A program made the position numbers and the translations under genes. Below the pieces are notes generated by a model. It saw only the letters and a program-made list of their open reading frames with translations, did not search any database and had not been told where the DNA came from. This document shows positions 7,166-15,916 of a stretch of 37,087 nucleotides of DNA, one piece after another. Position 1 is the first letter of the stretch, and the number at the start of each line of letters is the position of its first letter. The stretch covers positions 1 through 37,087 of the forward strand of contig JACPFV010000024.1 in NCBI GenBank assembly GCA_016182805.1. Direction: 5' to 3'. Source of the DNA: Gammaproteobacteria bacterium (GTDB lineage: Bacteria > Pseudomonadota > Gammaproteobacteria > Nevskiales > Nevskiaceae).

Positions 7166-9028
7166 ATGAAGTCCTACCCGGCCTGGAAATACGCCGTCCT
7201 CATCGCGGCGCTGCTGTTCGGCGTCGTCTACGCGCTGCCCAACCTGTTCGGCGAGGACCCGGCGGTGCAGATCTCCACCGCCAGCGGCGATCCGCTGCCG
7301 GCCGACTTCGGCCAGACGGTGGACAAGGCCCTGGCGACCGCCGGTCTTGCGTCGCTGTCCTCGCGGCTGGAGGCGCAGCACTGGGTCGTGCGCCTGCCGG
7401 ACGAGACCGTGCAATTGCAGGCCGCCGACGCGCTCAAGCGCGAGCTGCCGCGCGGCTACGTCGTGGCGCTGAACCTGGCGTCGAAGACGCCGGCGGCGCT
7501 CGCCGCGATCGGCGCCGAGCCCATGGCCCTGGGCCTGGACCTGCGCGGCGGCGTGCACTTCCTGCTCGACGTCGACGTGGACGAGGCCAAGACCAAGGCG
7601 GTCGCGCGCTACGTCAACGACCTGCCGGCCTGGCTGCGCAAGCAGAACATCCGTTACTCCGCCCGGCGCCAGGCCGGGGATGCCGTCATTCTCGAGTTCC
7701 CCGACGCCGAGCGGCTGCAAGAGGCGCAGCGCGCGATCGGTCGGGAATTCCCCGAGCTGGCGCTGACCGCTCCGGAAGCCGCGGCGACGCCGACGCTGCA
7801 AGCGCGCCTGTCCGAGACCGAGGCGCGGCGCATCGTCGATTTCGCCGTCAAGCAGAACCTCACCACGCTGCGCAACCGCGTCAACCAGCTCGGCGTCGCC
7901 GAGCCGTTGGTGCAGCGCCAGGGCGCCAACCGCATCGTCGTCCAACTGCCCGGCGTGCAGGACACCACGCGGGTCAAGGACCTGCTCGGCGCCACCGCCA
8001 CCCTCGAGTACCGCGCGGTGGACGAGGAAAACAGCGCCGAGCAGGCGGCCGCCAGCGGCATCGCGCCGGCCGGCAGCGAGCTGTTCTACACGCGCGAAGG
8101 CCGCCGCCCGGTGCTGCTGAGGAAGGACGTCATCGCCAGCGGCGACCAGCTGGTGGACGCCGCCGCAACCGTGGACCAGGAGTCCGGCACGCCGGCGGTC
8201 TCGGTCACGCTCGACGGCGCCGGCGCCAAGTCCATGCTGCGCTTCACCGAGAAGAACGTCGGCAAGCCGATGGCGGTGCTGTATCGCGAGACCGAAGTCG
8301 CCACCAACTACAACGCCCGCGGCGAGCCGGTGCGCGAGAAGCGCGAGATCGAGGAAATCATCTCCATCGCCACCATCCGCGGCGTGTTCGGCAAGCGCTT
8401 CCAGACCACCGGCCTGACCAGCAAGGAGGCGCACGACCTCGCCATCCTGCTGCGCGCCGGCGCGCTGGCCGCGCCGGTCGAGATCGTCGAAGAGCGCACC
8501 GTCGGCCCCAGCCTGGGCGCCGACAACATCCGCCAGGGCTTCGCCGCCGCCGCTCTCGGCCTGACCCTGGTCGCGGTCTTCATGATGTTCTACTACCGCG
8601 TGTTCGGCTTCTTCGCGGTGGCCGCGCTGGTGATGAACCTGCTGGTCCTGATCGCGGTGCTGTCGCTGTTGCAGGCCACGCTGACCATGCCCGGCATCGC
8701 CGGCATCGTGCTGCACATGGGCATCGCGGTGGACGCCAACGTGCTGATCTACGAGCGCATCCGCGAGGAGCTGCGCGCCGGCAACTCGCCGCACGCCGCG
8801 ATCCAGGCCGGCTACGACCGCGCGTTCCTGACCATCGCCGACGCCAACATCACCGTGCTGATCGGCACCGTCGTGCTGTTCGCGCTCGGCGCCGGCGCGG
8901 TCAAGGGCTTCGCCATCACCCTGGCCATCGGCATCATCACCTCGCAGTTCACCGCCATCGTCGGCTCGCGCGCGCTGGCCCAGCTCGCGTTCGCGCGCCG
9001 CAAGCTAACGGATGTCCCGGTCTGGTAA
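7166..9028 (+). CDS. secD: Protein translocase subunit SecD
   Basis: SecD with SecF uses the proton-motive force to pull exported proteins through SecYEG on the periplasmic side. The product has 620 residues, near the usual proteobacterial length. The N-terminus YPAWKYAVL to NLFGEDPAVQ matches E. coli SecD closely, which fixes the start at 7166 rather than an in-frame upstream ATG at 7100. A first membrane helix is at about 9-27, a large periplasmic P1 region follows with the LGLDLRGGVHFLLDVD motif, and five helices lie in the last third with GMAVDANVLIYERIREE-type sequence (here GIAVDANVLIYERI). It is followed closely by secF. Confidence 0.97.
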   Translation: MKSYPAWKYAVLIAALLFGVVYALPNLFGEDPAVQISTASGDPLPADFGQTVDKALATAGLASLSSRLEAQHWVVRLPDETVQLQAADALKRELPRGYVVALNLASKTPAALAAIGAEPMALGLDLRGGVHFLLDVDVDEAKTKAVARYVNDLPAWLRKQNIRYSARRQAGDAVILEFPDAERLQEAQRAIGREFPELALTAPEAAATPTLQARLSETEARRIVDFAVKQNLTTLRNRVNQLGVAEPLVQRQGANRIVVQLPGVQDTTRVKDLLGATATLEYRAVDEENSAEQAAASGIAPAGSELFYTREGRRPVLLRKDVIASGDQLVDAAATVDQESGTPAVSVTLDGAGAKSMLRFTEKNVGKPMAVLYRETEVATNYNARGEPVREKREIEEIISIATIRGVFGKRFQTTGLTSKEAHDLAILLRAGALAAPVEIVEERTVGPSLGADNIRQGFAAAALGLTLVAVFMMFYYRVFGFFAVAALVMNLLVLIAVLSLLQATLTMPGIAGIVLHMGIAVDANVLIYERIREELRAGNSPHAAIQAGYDRAFLTIADANITVLIGTVVLFALGAGAVKGFAITLAIGIITSQFTAIVGSRALAQLAFARRKLTDVPVW

Positions 9029-9039
9029 GGGGAATCGCT

Positions 9040-9972
9040 ATGAAAATCCTTGCACGAGTCCCCACCATCGACTTCATGTCCCAGCGCAGGACCGGCCTGC
9101 TCGTGTCGCTGGTTCTGACCGTCGCCTCGCTGATCCTGCTGTTCACCCGCGGCCTCAACCTGGGCATCGACTTCACCGGCGGCGTGCTGGTGGAGGTCGG
9201 CTATCCGCAGGGCGTGGAACTGTCGGAGGTGCGCGAGGAGCTGGAGAAAGGCGGCTTCGAGCGCGCGGTGGCGCAGTACTTCGGCAGCACGTCCAGCGTG
9301 CTGATCCGCCTGCCGCTGACCGCGGAGACCGGCTCCGCCCAGGTCAGCACGCAGGTGCTGGGCGCGCTCGGCGCGGAGGCCAGGGGCATCCAGCTGCGGC
9401 GCATCGAGTTCGTCGGCCCGCAGGTCGGCGAGGAGCTGTCGGAGAAGGGCGGACTGGCGCTGCTGTTCGCCTTCATCGGCATCTTCCTCTACATCATGTT
9501 CCGCTTCGAGTGGAAGTTCTCGGCCGGCGCCATCGCCGCGCTGATCCACGACGCGATCATGGCGCTGGGCTTCCTGTCCGCCGCCTGGGTCGAGTTCGAC
9601 GTGACCACGCTGGCCGCGATCCTGGCCCTGATCGGCTATTCGAACAACGAGACGGTGGTCATCTTCGACCGCGTGCGCGAGAACCTGATCGCCATGCGCC
9701 GCGCCGAGATCAAGGACGTGGTCAACCTGTCGGTGAACCAGACGCTGCTGCGCTCGATCATCACCCACCTGACCACGCTGCTGGTCTGCACCGCGCTGTT
9801 CGCGCTGGGCGGCCCCAGCGTGCACAGCTTCTCGGTGACGCTGATCGTGGGCGTGATCGTGGCGACGTACTCCTCGATCTACGTCTCCACCAGCCTGGCG
9901 GTGGCGCTGGGCGTGTCGCGCGAGGACCTGCTGCCGCCCAAGGCGGAGGAAGAAGCCGACGGCATGCCCTGA
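9040..9972 (+). CDS. secF: Protein translocase subunit SecF
   Basis: SecF is the partner of SecD in proton-driven completion of protein export. The 310-residue protein has a first helix at about 20-37, the D1 motif GIDFTGGVLVEV, a small periplasmic domain and five more helices. The D4-like motif near the fourth helix reads LIGYSNNETVVIFDRVREN. The position usually occupied by a hydrophobic residue plus Asn-Asp (as in GYSLND of E. coli) has Asn-Asn-Glu instead. All other features look normal and the gene is intact. The start ATG is 11 bp after secD. The downstream 180 bp before the convergent suhB hold a structured repeat. Confidence 0.97.
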   Translation: MKILARVPTIDFMSQRRTGLLVSLVLTVASLILLFTRGLNLGIDFTGGVLVEVGYPQGVELSEVREELEKGGFERAVAQYFGSTSSVLIRLPLTAETGSAQVSTQVLGALGAEARGIQLRRIEFVGPQVGEELSEKGGLALLFAFIGIFLYIMFRFEWKFSAGAIAALIHDAIMALGFLSAAWVEFDVTTLAAILALIGYSNNETVVIFDRVRENLIAMRRAEIKDVVNLSVNQTLLRSIITHLTTLLVCTALFALGGPSVHSFSVTLIVGVIVATYSSIYVSTSLAVALGVSREDLLPPKAEEEADGMP

Positions 9973-10004
9973 AGCTTTTGGGATGCCCTCGCACATCGAG
10001 GGAC

Positions 10005-10099
10005 GGCCGGGCAGGTTCGCGGGAGCGTTCGGCCGCATGGATGCGGCCGGCGAGCCTACAGGGACGTATTCACGGCGTCTCCAGCGGGCCTGCCCGGCC
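10005..10099. repeat. Nested palindromic element between secF and suhB
   Basis: An outer 11-bp inverted repeat, GGCCGGGCAGG (10005-10015) with CCTGCCCGGCC (10089-10099), encloses a perfect inner hairpin GGCCGCAT/ATGCGGCC (10031-10038, 10041-10048) and the phrase GAGCCTACAGGGACGTATT. I recall very similar intergenic sequences in Xanthomonadales genomes, so this is probably a dispersed repeat, but only one copy is in the window. No T-run follows, so it is not a standard terminator. Two smaller hairpins flank it: CCCTCG/CGAGGG (9986-10002) and GACGCC/GGCGTC (10111-10131). Confidence 0.6.
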
Positions 10100-10152
10100 G
10101 GCCCCAACCAGACGCCCGGCGGTCAGGCGTCCGGTTCGGCCGGCGACCCTTT

Positions 10153-10941
10153 TCAGGCGTCGGGCTTGGCGGGACGCAGCAGCTCGGAAAAGATGGGATA
10201 AAGCTTGGGATTCGCCGCCAGCACGTTGCCGGTTTCCATCGGGTCGCCGGCGCCGAACAGCTCGCCGGTCACGCCGCCGGCTTCCTGCACCAGCAGCAGC
10301 CCCGCGGCCATGTCCCAGGGCTTGAGGTTCAACTCCCAGAACGCGTCGAGCCGGCCGGCTGCGACGTAGGCCAGGTCGAGCGCGGCGGCGCCGGCGCGGC
10401 GCACGCCGGCGGTCTTTTCCACCACGTTGCGCAGCATCGGCAGATACGTGTCCAGCGTCACGCCGCCGCGGATCGGCACGCCGGTGCCGATCAGGCACTC
10501 GTCGAGGTTGGTGGTCTTGCTGACGCGCAGGCGCCGGCTGTTCAGGATCGCGCCGGCACCGCGCGAGGCGGTGTAGAGATCCTGCGTGCAGGGTGCGTAG
10601 ATCACGCCGTGCTCGAGGCGGCCCTTGACCTGAATGCCGATGGAGACCGCGAAATGCGGGAAGCGGTGCAGGAAGTTGGTGGTGCCGTCCAGCGGGTCGA
10701 TGATCCAGACATGGTCGCCGGAGCCGTCGGCGCCGCCCTCTTCGGCCAGGATCGCGTGGTCGGGGTGGTTGCGCCGGATCACCTTGACGATTTCGGCCTC
10801 GGCGCCGCGGTCCACGTCGGAGACGAAGTCGTTGCGGCTCTTGCGCGTGACGTTGAGCTGCTCGACGCGCTCCTGGTGGCGCATGATGAAATTGCCGGCC
10901 GCGCGGGCAGCGGTCACGGCGATGTTGACCAGCGGATGCAT
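10153..10941 (-). CDS. suhB: Inositol-1-monophosphatase family protein SuhB
   Basis: SuhB is a Mg2+- and Li+-sensitive phosphatase acting on inositol-1-phosphate. In enterobacteria it also joins rRNA antitermination complexes (family knowledge; not shown for this protein). The 262-residue product carries the metal site: E67 and E68 in LAEEGG, then D82 and D85 in IDPLDGTTNF, and the late WDMAAG motif. The N-terminus matches the family without extra residues, so ATG 10941 is used although no clear ribosome-binding site precedes it. It diverges from trmJ over only 44 bp, the arrangement seen in E. coli, and converges on secF. Confidence 0.96.
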   Translation of the reverse strand: MHPLVNIAVTAARAAGNFIMRHQERVEQLNVTRKSRNDFVSDVDRGAEAEIVKVIRRNHPDHAILAEEGGADGSGDHVWIIDPLDGTTNFLHRFPHFAVSIGIQVKGRLEHGVIYAPCTQDLYTASRGAGAILNSRRLRVSKTTNLDECLIGTGVPIRGGVTLDTYLPMLRNVVEKTAGVRRAGAAALDLAYVAAGRLDAFWELNLKPWDMAAGLLLVQEAGGVTGELFGAGDPMETGNVLAANPKLYPIFSELLRPAKPDA

Positions 10942-10985
10942 GACGAATTAAAGAACCGGAAAAGAGCACAGTACATTAGCACAGC
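10942..10985. promoter_or_regulatory. Compact divergent suhB-trmJ intergenic region
   Basis: The 44-bp gap must hold or adjoin start signals for both genes. A -10-like TACATT reads toward trmJ at 10971-10976, and its complement contains TAATGT reading toward suhB, so the two possible -10 elements overlap. A TTGACC at 10925-10930 inside the suhB start region could serve as a -35 for a more upstream trmJ promoter with TTAAAG. The assignments are tentative. Confidence 0.3.
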
Positions 10986-11774
10986 ATGAACACCGAACCC
11001 GACCTTCTGGCGCGCACGCGCATCGTGCTGGCGCGCACGCAGCATCCCGGCAACATCGGCATGGCGGCGCGCGCCATGATGAACATGGGCCTGTCGCAGC
11101 TCGTGCTGGTGGCGCCCGATCGCTACGACGCGGCGTCCGGCCACCCGCAGGCGCGGGCGCAGGCCTCCGGCGCGCTGGAGGTGCTGGAGCGCGCGCGCGT
11201 GGTTGCGACGCTGGAAGAGGCGGTGGCCGATTGCGCCTGGGTGGTCGGCGCCTCGGCGCGCCCGCGCCACCTGGGCGACGAGCCGCTGACGCCGTGGGCG
11301 ATGGCCGAGCGGGCGGGTGCGCTGCCGGCAACCGCTTCCGTCGCGATCATGTTCGGCAACGAGCGCTCCGGCCTGTCCAACGAGGAGCTGCTGCGCTGCC
11401 ACGCCGCGGCGATCGTGCCGGCCAACCCGTATTACAGCTCGCTCAACCTGGCGCAGGCGGTGCAGATCTTCGCCTACGAGCTGCGCAAGGCCGCGCTGCC
11501 GGAGGCGCCGCGCGTTTCGCTCAAGCGCGATCACCCCTTGTACGCGCCGCCCTCCGCGGCCGACATGGAGCGCTTCTACGAGCACCTGGAGCGCGCGCTG
11601 TTGCAGACCGGCTTCCTCGATCCGACCAACCCGCGCGCCCTGATGCGGCGCCTGCGCACCTTGTTCAACCGCGCGCAGCCGGACAGCAACGAGCTGGCGA
11701 TGCTGCGCGGGGTCGTGTCGACCATGGAAAAACCCAAGGAACGGCGGATCGGGACCAAGAAGCCGGCGGCTTGA
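10986..11774 (+). CDS. trmJ: tRNA (cytidine/uridine-32-2'-O)-methyltransferase TrmJ
   Basis: TrmJ is a SPOUT-class enzyme that methylates the ribose of nucleotide 32 in the tRNA anticodon loop with S-adenosylmethionine. The 262-residue protein has the N-terminal [18 protein letters not shown] motif, the LVLVAPDR strand, and the trefoil-knot motifs [15 protein letters not shown] and [18 protein letters not shown] that bind the cofactor. The C-terminal helical extension from about residue 175 ([25 protein letters not shown]) is typical of TrmJ and separates it from other SPOUT enzymes. It starts 44 bp from divergent suhB and is followed by cysE on the same strand. Confidence 0.95.
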   Translation: MNTEPDLLARTRIVLARTQHPGNIGMAARAMMNMGLSQLVLVAPDRYDAASGHPQARAQASGALEVLERARVVATLEEAVADCAWVVGASARPRHLGDEPLTPWAMAERAGALPATASVAIMFGNERSGLSNEELLRCHAAAIVPANPYYSSLNLAQAVQIFAYELRKAALPEAPRVSLKRDHPLYAPPSAADMERFYEHLERALLQTGFLDPTNPRALMRRLRTLFNRAQPDSNELAMLRGVVSTMEKPKERRIGTKKPAA

Positions 11775-11808
11775 ACCGTCGGGGTGGCCTTTCGCCTGCA
11801 ATCCGGCC

Positions 11809-11836
11809 TTCGACTCGCATGGGGTCGGCGTAGAAT
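11809..11836 (+). promoter_or_regulatory. Candidate cysE promoter
   Basis: A good -10-like TAGAAT lies at 11831-11836, 20 bp before the cysE ATG, with a weak -35 candidate TTCGAC at 11809-11814 (16-bp spacer). The gap of 82 bp after trmJ leaves room for a separate start of transcription for cysE and the Fe-S genes. Confidence 0.35.
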
Positions 11837-11856
11837 CGAGCCCTTGGAGATCGCCC

Positions 11857-12657
11857 ATGTTCGCCCGCATCCGAGAAGACATCCGCAGCGTGTTCGACCG
11901 CGACCCCGCGGCCCGGTCCACCTGGGAAGTGCTGACCTGCTATCCGGGCCTGAAAGCGATCTGGGCGCACCGCATCGGCCACTGGCTGTGGACGCACGGC
12001 TTCAAGTGGCTGGGGCGGATGGTGTCGCAGGTGGCGCGGTTCTTCACCGGCATCGAGATCCACCCCGGCGCCCGCTTGGGCCGGCGCTTTTTCATCGACC
12101 ACGGCATGGGCGTGGTGATCGGCGAGACCGCCGAGATCGGCGACGACGTGACCCTGTACCACGGCGTGACGCTGGGCGGCGTGTCCTGGAACAAGGGCAA
12201 GCGCCACCCCACGCTCGGCAACAACGTCGTCGTCGGCGCCGGCGCCAAGATCCTGGGGCCGTTCACGGTCGGCGAGGGCGCGCGCGTCGGCTCCAACTCG
12301 GTGGTGGTCAAGGAAGTGCCGCCCGGCGCCACGGTGGTCGGCATCCCCGCGCGCGTGGTGCAGGAGCAGCGCGCGCCGTCCGAGAAGGTCGTGGCCCTGG
12401 CCAAGCGCATGGGCTTCGACGCCTACGGCCTCACGCGCGACATGCCGGACCCGGTGGCCAACGCCATCGGCGCCATGCTCGACCACATCCACGAGCTGGA
12501 CGACCGCCTGGTGCGCGTGTGCAAGCTGCTGCACCAACTCGACTCGCGCATGCCCGAGCTGGAGCTGAAGAAGCTGGAGCTGCCGGACTTCTGCGCCGAA
12601 GCCGCGGGTACGGAACAGGCGCACGAGCCGGCGGTCAAGGAGCGCAAGGCGCTGTAG
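11857..12657 (+). CDS. cysE: Serine O-acetyltransferase
   Basis: CysE makes O-acetylserine from serine and acetyl-CoA, the first step of cysteine synthesis. The 266-residue protein has an N-terminal helical region (about 1-60) and the left-handed beta-helix with hexapeptide repeats, including [19 protein letters not shown], the catalytic-site loop [15 protein letters not shown] and [23 protein letters not shown] stands 7 bases before the ATG. The gene lies just ahead of two cysteine desulfurases, so cysteine supply and sulfur mobilisation are genetically linked. The C-terminus is longer than in short epsilon-proteobacterial forms and ends in a charged tail. Confidence 0.96.
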   Translation: MFARIREDIRSVFDRDPAARSTWEVLTCYPGLKAIWAHRIGHWLWTHGFKWLGRMVSQVARFFTGIEIHPGARLGRRFFIDHGMGVVIGETAEIGDDVTLYHGVTLGGVSWNKGKRHPTLGNNVVVGAGAKILGPFTVGEGARVGSNSVVVKEVPPGATVVGIPARVVQEQRAPSEKVVALAKRMGFDAYGLTRDMPDPVANAIGAMLDHIHELDDRLVRVCKLLHQLDSRMPELELKKLELPDFCAEAAGTEQAHEPAVKERKAL

Positions 12658-12659
12658 CG

Positions 12660-13817
12660 ATGCCGGCGTATCTCGACCACAACGCCACCACACGCGCCGA
12701 CGCGCGCGTGGTGGAGGCCATGCTGCCGTTCCTGTCCGGGCCGTACGCCAACCCGTCCAGCCAGCACCGCTACGGCCGCGCCGCGCGCGACGCGGTGGAG
12801 ACGGCGCGCGCGCAGGTCGCGGCGCTGGCCGGCGCCGATCCCGGCCAGGCGATCTTCACCAGCGGCGGCACCGAGGCCAACAATCTCGCGGTCAAGGGCA
12901 TCGCCGCGCGCCACCCGCGCGAGCGGCTGCTGTACAGCGCGGTCGAGCATCCCTGCGTGCTGGAGCCGATGAAGGCGCTGGCGGCGCACGGGCACGCCGT
13001 CGAAGCCGTCGCGGTGGACGGGCAGGGGCGGGTGGACCTCGCCGCCTTCGAGGCGCAGCTCGCCCGCGGCAGGGTTGCCCTGGTGAGCTGCATGATCGCG
13101 AACAACGAGACCGGCGTGATCCAGGACCTCGCGCGGATCGCGGCGTTGGCCCATGCGGCCGGCGCCGTGGTCCACGCCGACGCGGTGCAGGCGGCCGGCA
13201 AGATCCCGCTGAGCTTCCCCGAGTCCGGCGCGCAGCTGATGAGCCTGTCCAGCCACAAGATCTACGGTCCCAAGGGCGTCGGCGCGCTGGTCGCGGACCG
13301 CGCCCTGGACCTGGAGCCGCTGCTGCACGGCGGCGGCCAGGAGCGCGGCCTGCGCGGCGGCACCGAGAACGTTGCCGGCATCGTCGGCTTCGGCGCCGCC
13401 GCCGAGCTGGCGCGGCTGGAGCTGGAGGCGCGCACGGCCCACGTGCTGCGCCTGCGCGAGCGGCTGGAGGCCGCGCTGCGGCGCATCCCCGGCATCCGCG
13501 TGTTCGGCGCCGGCGCGCCGCGCCTGCCCAATACCGTGCAGTTCGCGGTGCCGCCGGTGCACAGCGCCACGCTGCTGGGCCTGCTCGACAAGAAAGGCTA
13601 CGCCGTGTCCTCCGGCAGCGCCTGCGCCAGCGGCACCGATGAGCCGAGCCACGTGCTGCTGGCGATGGGCGTGGCGGAAGACATCGCCCTGTGCGCGATC
13701 CGCGTCAGCCTGGGCAAGGACAACACCGAGGCGGAGGCGGACGGCTTCGCCGGCTGCCTGCGCGAGCTGCTGGCGAGCCTGGGCGCGGCCATGCCCAGCG
13801 TCGCCTTGAACGCATGA
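12660..13817 (+). CDS. Cysteine desulfurase, IscS/NifS family (first copy)
   Basis: This PLP enzyme takes sulfur from cysteine as a persulfide for Fe-S clusters or other thio-compounds. The 385-residue protein has the N-terminal YLDHNATTR motif, H97 over the cofactor, K200 as the PLP lysine in [10 protein letters not shown], and active-site C322 in SSGSACASG, the long flexible loop type of group I (IscS/NifS). It begins 2 bp after the cysE stop and its TGA overlaps the ATG of the next desulfurase, so translation is probably coupled. It may serve a different acceptor from its neighbour. I cannot tell from sequence which of the two is the main IscS, so no symbol is given. Confidence 0.93.
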   Translation: MPAYLDHNATTRADARVVEAMLPFLSGPYANPSSQHRYGRAARDAVETARAQVAALAGADPGQAIFTSGGTEANNLAVKGIAARHPRERLLYSAVEHPCVLEPMKALAAHGHAVEAVAVDGQGRVDLAAFEAQLARGRVALVSCMIANNETGVIQDLARIAALAHAAGAVVHADAVQAAGKIPLSFPESGAQLMSLSSHKIYGPKGVGALVADRALDLEPLLHGGGQERGLRGGTENVAGIVGFGAAAELARLELEARTAHVLRLRERLEAALRRIPGIRVFGAGAPRLPNTVQFAVPPVHSATLLGLLDKKGYAVSSGSACASGTDEPSHVLLAMGVAEDIALCAIRVSLGKDNTEAEADGFAGCLRELLASLGAAMPSVALNA

Positions 13818-15451
13818 TTTACCTGGATTACGCGGCCTCCACGCCGCTCGACCCGCGCGTGCTGGACGCCATGCTGCCGTTCCTGCGCGAGCAGCACGCC
13901 AACCCCGCCTCGGACCACGCGCCCGGCCGCCAGGCGCGCGCGGCGGTGGAGCGCGCGCGCGCGCAGGTCGCCGCGCTGGTCGGCGCCGAGCCGGCCGAGA
14001 TCGTGTGGACCTCCGGCGCCACCGAGTCGGACAACCTGGCGATCAAGGGCGCGCTGGAGTTCTACAAGTCGCGCGGCCGCCACGTCGTCACCGCGCGCAC
14101 CGAGCACAAGGCGGTGCTGGACGCCTGCCGCCACCTGGAGACGCAGGGCGCGCGCGTCACCTACCTCAAGCCGCAGCCCGACGGCCGCGTCGCGCCCGAG
14201 CAGGTGCTGGCGGCGCTGGAGCCGGACACGGTTCTGGTGTCGCTGATGTGGGTGAACAACGAGACCGGCGTCGTCAACGGGATCGAGCGCCTGGCGCCGC
14301 TGCTGCGCGAGCGCGGCGTGCTGTTCCACGTGGACGCCGCGCAGGCCGCCGGCCGCGTGCCGATCGACCTGGCGGCGACGCCGGTCGACCTGCTGTCGCT
14401 GTCGGCGCACAAGGTCTGCGGCCCCAAGGGCATCGGCGCGCTGTTCGTGCGCCGCCGCCCGCGCGCTCGCCTGGCGCCGCAGATGCACGGCGGCGGTCAC
14501 GAGCAGGGCATGCGCTCCGGCACGCTGGCGACCCATCAGATCGTCGGCATGGGCCGCGCCTTCGAGCTGGCGGCGCAGGAGCTGGCGGCCGACGCGGCGC
14601 GCGTCGCCGGATTGCGCGATGGCCTATGCAAGCGCTTGCTGCGCCTGCCCGGCACGATCCTCAACGGCGCCGACGCGCCGCGCGTGCCGCATATCGTGAA
14701 TCTCAGCTTCGCCGGGGTGGAAGGCGAGGCGCTGCGCGCGTCCCTGCCGGACCTCGCCCTGTCCAGCGGCTCGGCCTGCTCGTCGGCGACGCAGGAGCCC
14801 TCGTACGTGCTGCGTGCCCTGGGCCGCGACGACGGGCTGGCCAACGCCAGCCTGCGCTTTTCGTGCGGCCGGTTCACGACCGAGGCCGAGGTCGCCGCCG
14901 CGGCCGAGCGGGTCGTGCGACAGGTGCTGCGCTTGCGCGCGATCGCCGGGGAAACGTCTCCGTCCCCCCTGGCGGGGGAGGGGGAGGGTGGGGGGGCGGG
15001 CGCCACGGCGCCCCCTCCCCCCGGCCCCCTCCCGCGAGGGGAGGGGGAGTTCCCGCCGGACGTGTACGGGTACGGGGAGCGGGTCTGGCAGCGCTTCTGG
15101 CAGCCCGCCGAATCCCTGCTGCCCGAATCCGCGCCCGGCGTGTTCACCGCCCAGGCCGGCACGCCGGCCGGCCGGCAGCGCCTGCGCCTGCAACTGCAAA
15201 TCGTGGACGGCCGGGTCGCGGCTGCGCGCTTTGCCGCCTACGGCTGCCCGACCACGCTGGCCGTCGGCGCCTGGCTGGCGCGCCGCGCCGAGGGCCGGGC
15301 GCTGGCCGAGCTGCGTGCCGTGAACGCCGCCGAAATCCGCCAGGCCCTTGAAATCCCCGAGGCGCGCGCCCATTGTTCGCTCCTGGGCGAAGATGCCCTC
15401 AACGCCGTGCTCTCCGCCGCCGCGAACCGCCATGTCGCTGCAACTTACTGA
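13814..15451 (+). CDS. Cysteine desulfurase (second copy) fused to a degenerate IscU-like domain
   Basis: The 545-residue protein combines a complete group I cysteine desulfurase (residues 1-380; K200 in [11 protein letters not shown]322 in SSGSACSSA) with an IscU-like domain (about 417-540). The IscU part keeps C478 in [10 protein letters not shown] and H520-C521 in [10 protein letters not shown], which match the second and third ligand cysteines of IscU. At the first-ligand site the IscU motif GAPACGD reads GTPAGRQ, so both the Cys and the nearby Asp are missing. The linker (381-415) is encoded by a GC-rich palindromic repeat. A GTG at 15062, preceded by a purine-rich SD-like run, could also start the IscU-like part alone. 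It overlaps the previous gene by 4 bp and iscA by 20 bp. Full scaffold function is doubtful; a sulfur-relay role is possible. Confidence 0.9.
   Translation: MIYLDYAASTPLDPRVLDAMLPFLREQHANPASDHAPGRQARAAVERARAQVAALVGAEPAEIVWTSGATESDNLAIKGALEFYKSRGRHVVTARTEHKAVLDACRHLETQGARVTYLKPQPDGRVAPEQVLAALEPDTVLVSLMWVNNETGVVNGIERLAPLLRERGVLFHVDAAQAAGRVPIDLAATPVDLLSLSAHKVCGPKGIGALFVRRRPRARLAPQMHGGGHEQGMRSGTLATHQIVGMGRAFELAAQELAADAARVAGLRDGLCKRLLRLPGTILNGADAPRVPHIVNLSFAGVEGEALRASLPDLALSSGSACSSATQEPSYVLRALGRDDGLANASLRFSCGRFTTEAEVAAAAERVVRQVLRLRAIAGETSPSPLAGEGEGGGAGATAPPPPGPLPRGEGEFPPDVYGYGERVWQRFWQPAESLLPESAPGVFTAQAGTPAGRQRLRLQLQIVDGRVAAARFAAYGCPTTLAVGAWLARRAEGRALAELRAVNAAEIRQALEIPEARAHCSLLGEDALNAVLSAAANRHVAATY
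14964..15047. repeat. GC-rich palindromic repeat inside the desulfurase-IscU linker
   Basis: Three hairpins are nested here. The left is a C-run/G-run pair around TGGC (14964-14978). The centre is GGGCGCC/GGCGCCC (14998-15004, 15008-15014). The right is CCCCCTCCC/GGGAGGGGG (15025-15033, 15039-15047). The in-frame product reads [11 protein letters not shown] and then [13 protein letters not shown], a signature I recognise from intergenic palindromic repeats of proteobacteria that have landed in reading frames. It keeps the frame open and sits exactly between two protein domains. Confidence 0.75.
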
Positions 15452-15764
15452 ACGTGCCGCCCGCCGCATCCAGTCCCAAATTGCCAAGCGCGGCAAGGGC
15501 TTGGGCCTGCGCGTCGGCGTGCGCAAGGCCGGCTGCTCCGGCTTCGCCTACACGCTGGACTACGCCGACGAGCAGCGCGCCGACGACGTCGTGTTCGAGT
15601 CGCACGGCGCCAAGCTGCTGGTCGGCCGCGAGCACCTGGAGGTCCTGGCCGGCACCACCGTGGACTTCCGCCGCGAGGGCCTGAACGAGGCGTTCCGCTT
15701 CGACAACCCCAACGTGCAGGGGCAGTGCGGCTGCGGCGAGAGCTTCACCGTCGCGCGGGAGTGA
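15432..15764 (+). CDS. iscA: Iron-sulfur cluster carrier of the HesB/IscA (A-type) family
   Basis: A-type carriers accept Fe-S clusters or iron and pass them to target proteins. The 110-residue product has the three conserved cysteines: C35 in KAGCSGFAY and C99, C101 in GQCGCGESF at the C-terminus. The [12 protein letters not shown] end is closer to IscA than to ErpA, though assignment among A-type paralogues is not certain. The ATG at 15432 lies 20 bp inside the end of the desulfurase-IscU gene, which points to coupled translation. It closes the Fe-S group. A strong hairpin follows before ndk, which has its own promoter. Confidence 0.92.
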   Translation: MSLQLTERAARRIQSQIAKRGKGLGLRVGVRKAGCSGFAYTLDYADEQRADDVVFESHGAKLLVGREHLEVLAGTTVDFRREGLNEAFRFDNPNVQGQCGCGESFTVARE

Positions 15765-15807
15765 AGGGCGGGGCGCCGCCGGCGGTTCTTGCCCGCGCTC
15801 CGCCCTT
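15764..15807 (+). terminator. Terminator-like hairpin after iscA
   Basis: AAGGGCGGGGCGC (15764-15776) pairs with GCGCTCCGCCCTT (15795-15807) over 13 positions with one G-T wobble and an 18-base loop, starting at the last base of the iscA stop codon. No T-run follows, so it may be a rho-assisted end or a 3'-stabilising structure, not a classical intrinsic terminator. Confidence 0.45.
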
Positions 15808-15825
15808 GGCCGCGCCTGAAAAACA

Positions 15826-15855
15826 TTGCTGGCAAGTGCCCGCGCCAGCTAAAAT
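15826..15855 (+). promoter_or_regulatory. Promoter candidate for ndk
   Basis: TTGCTG (15826-15831) and TAAAAT (15850-15855) with an 18-bp spacer form a fair sigma-70 promoter, about 60 bp before the ndk start. The surrounding AT-rich stretch (15850-15890) stands out from the GC-rich background. Confidence 0.55.
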
Positions 15856-15916
15856 TCATTGATTTGGTCCGTCTTTTTCCATTTTCCCCCCAGTCCGCAG
15901 GATTTCCGGAGTCAGC

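Noticed and set aside
10031-10048. secF or suhB intrinsic terminator
   Set aside because: The hairpin is perfect but no T-run follows on either strand, and it is nested in a longer palindrome.
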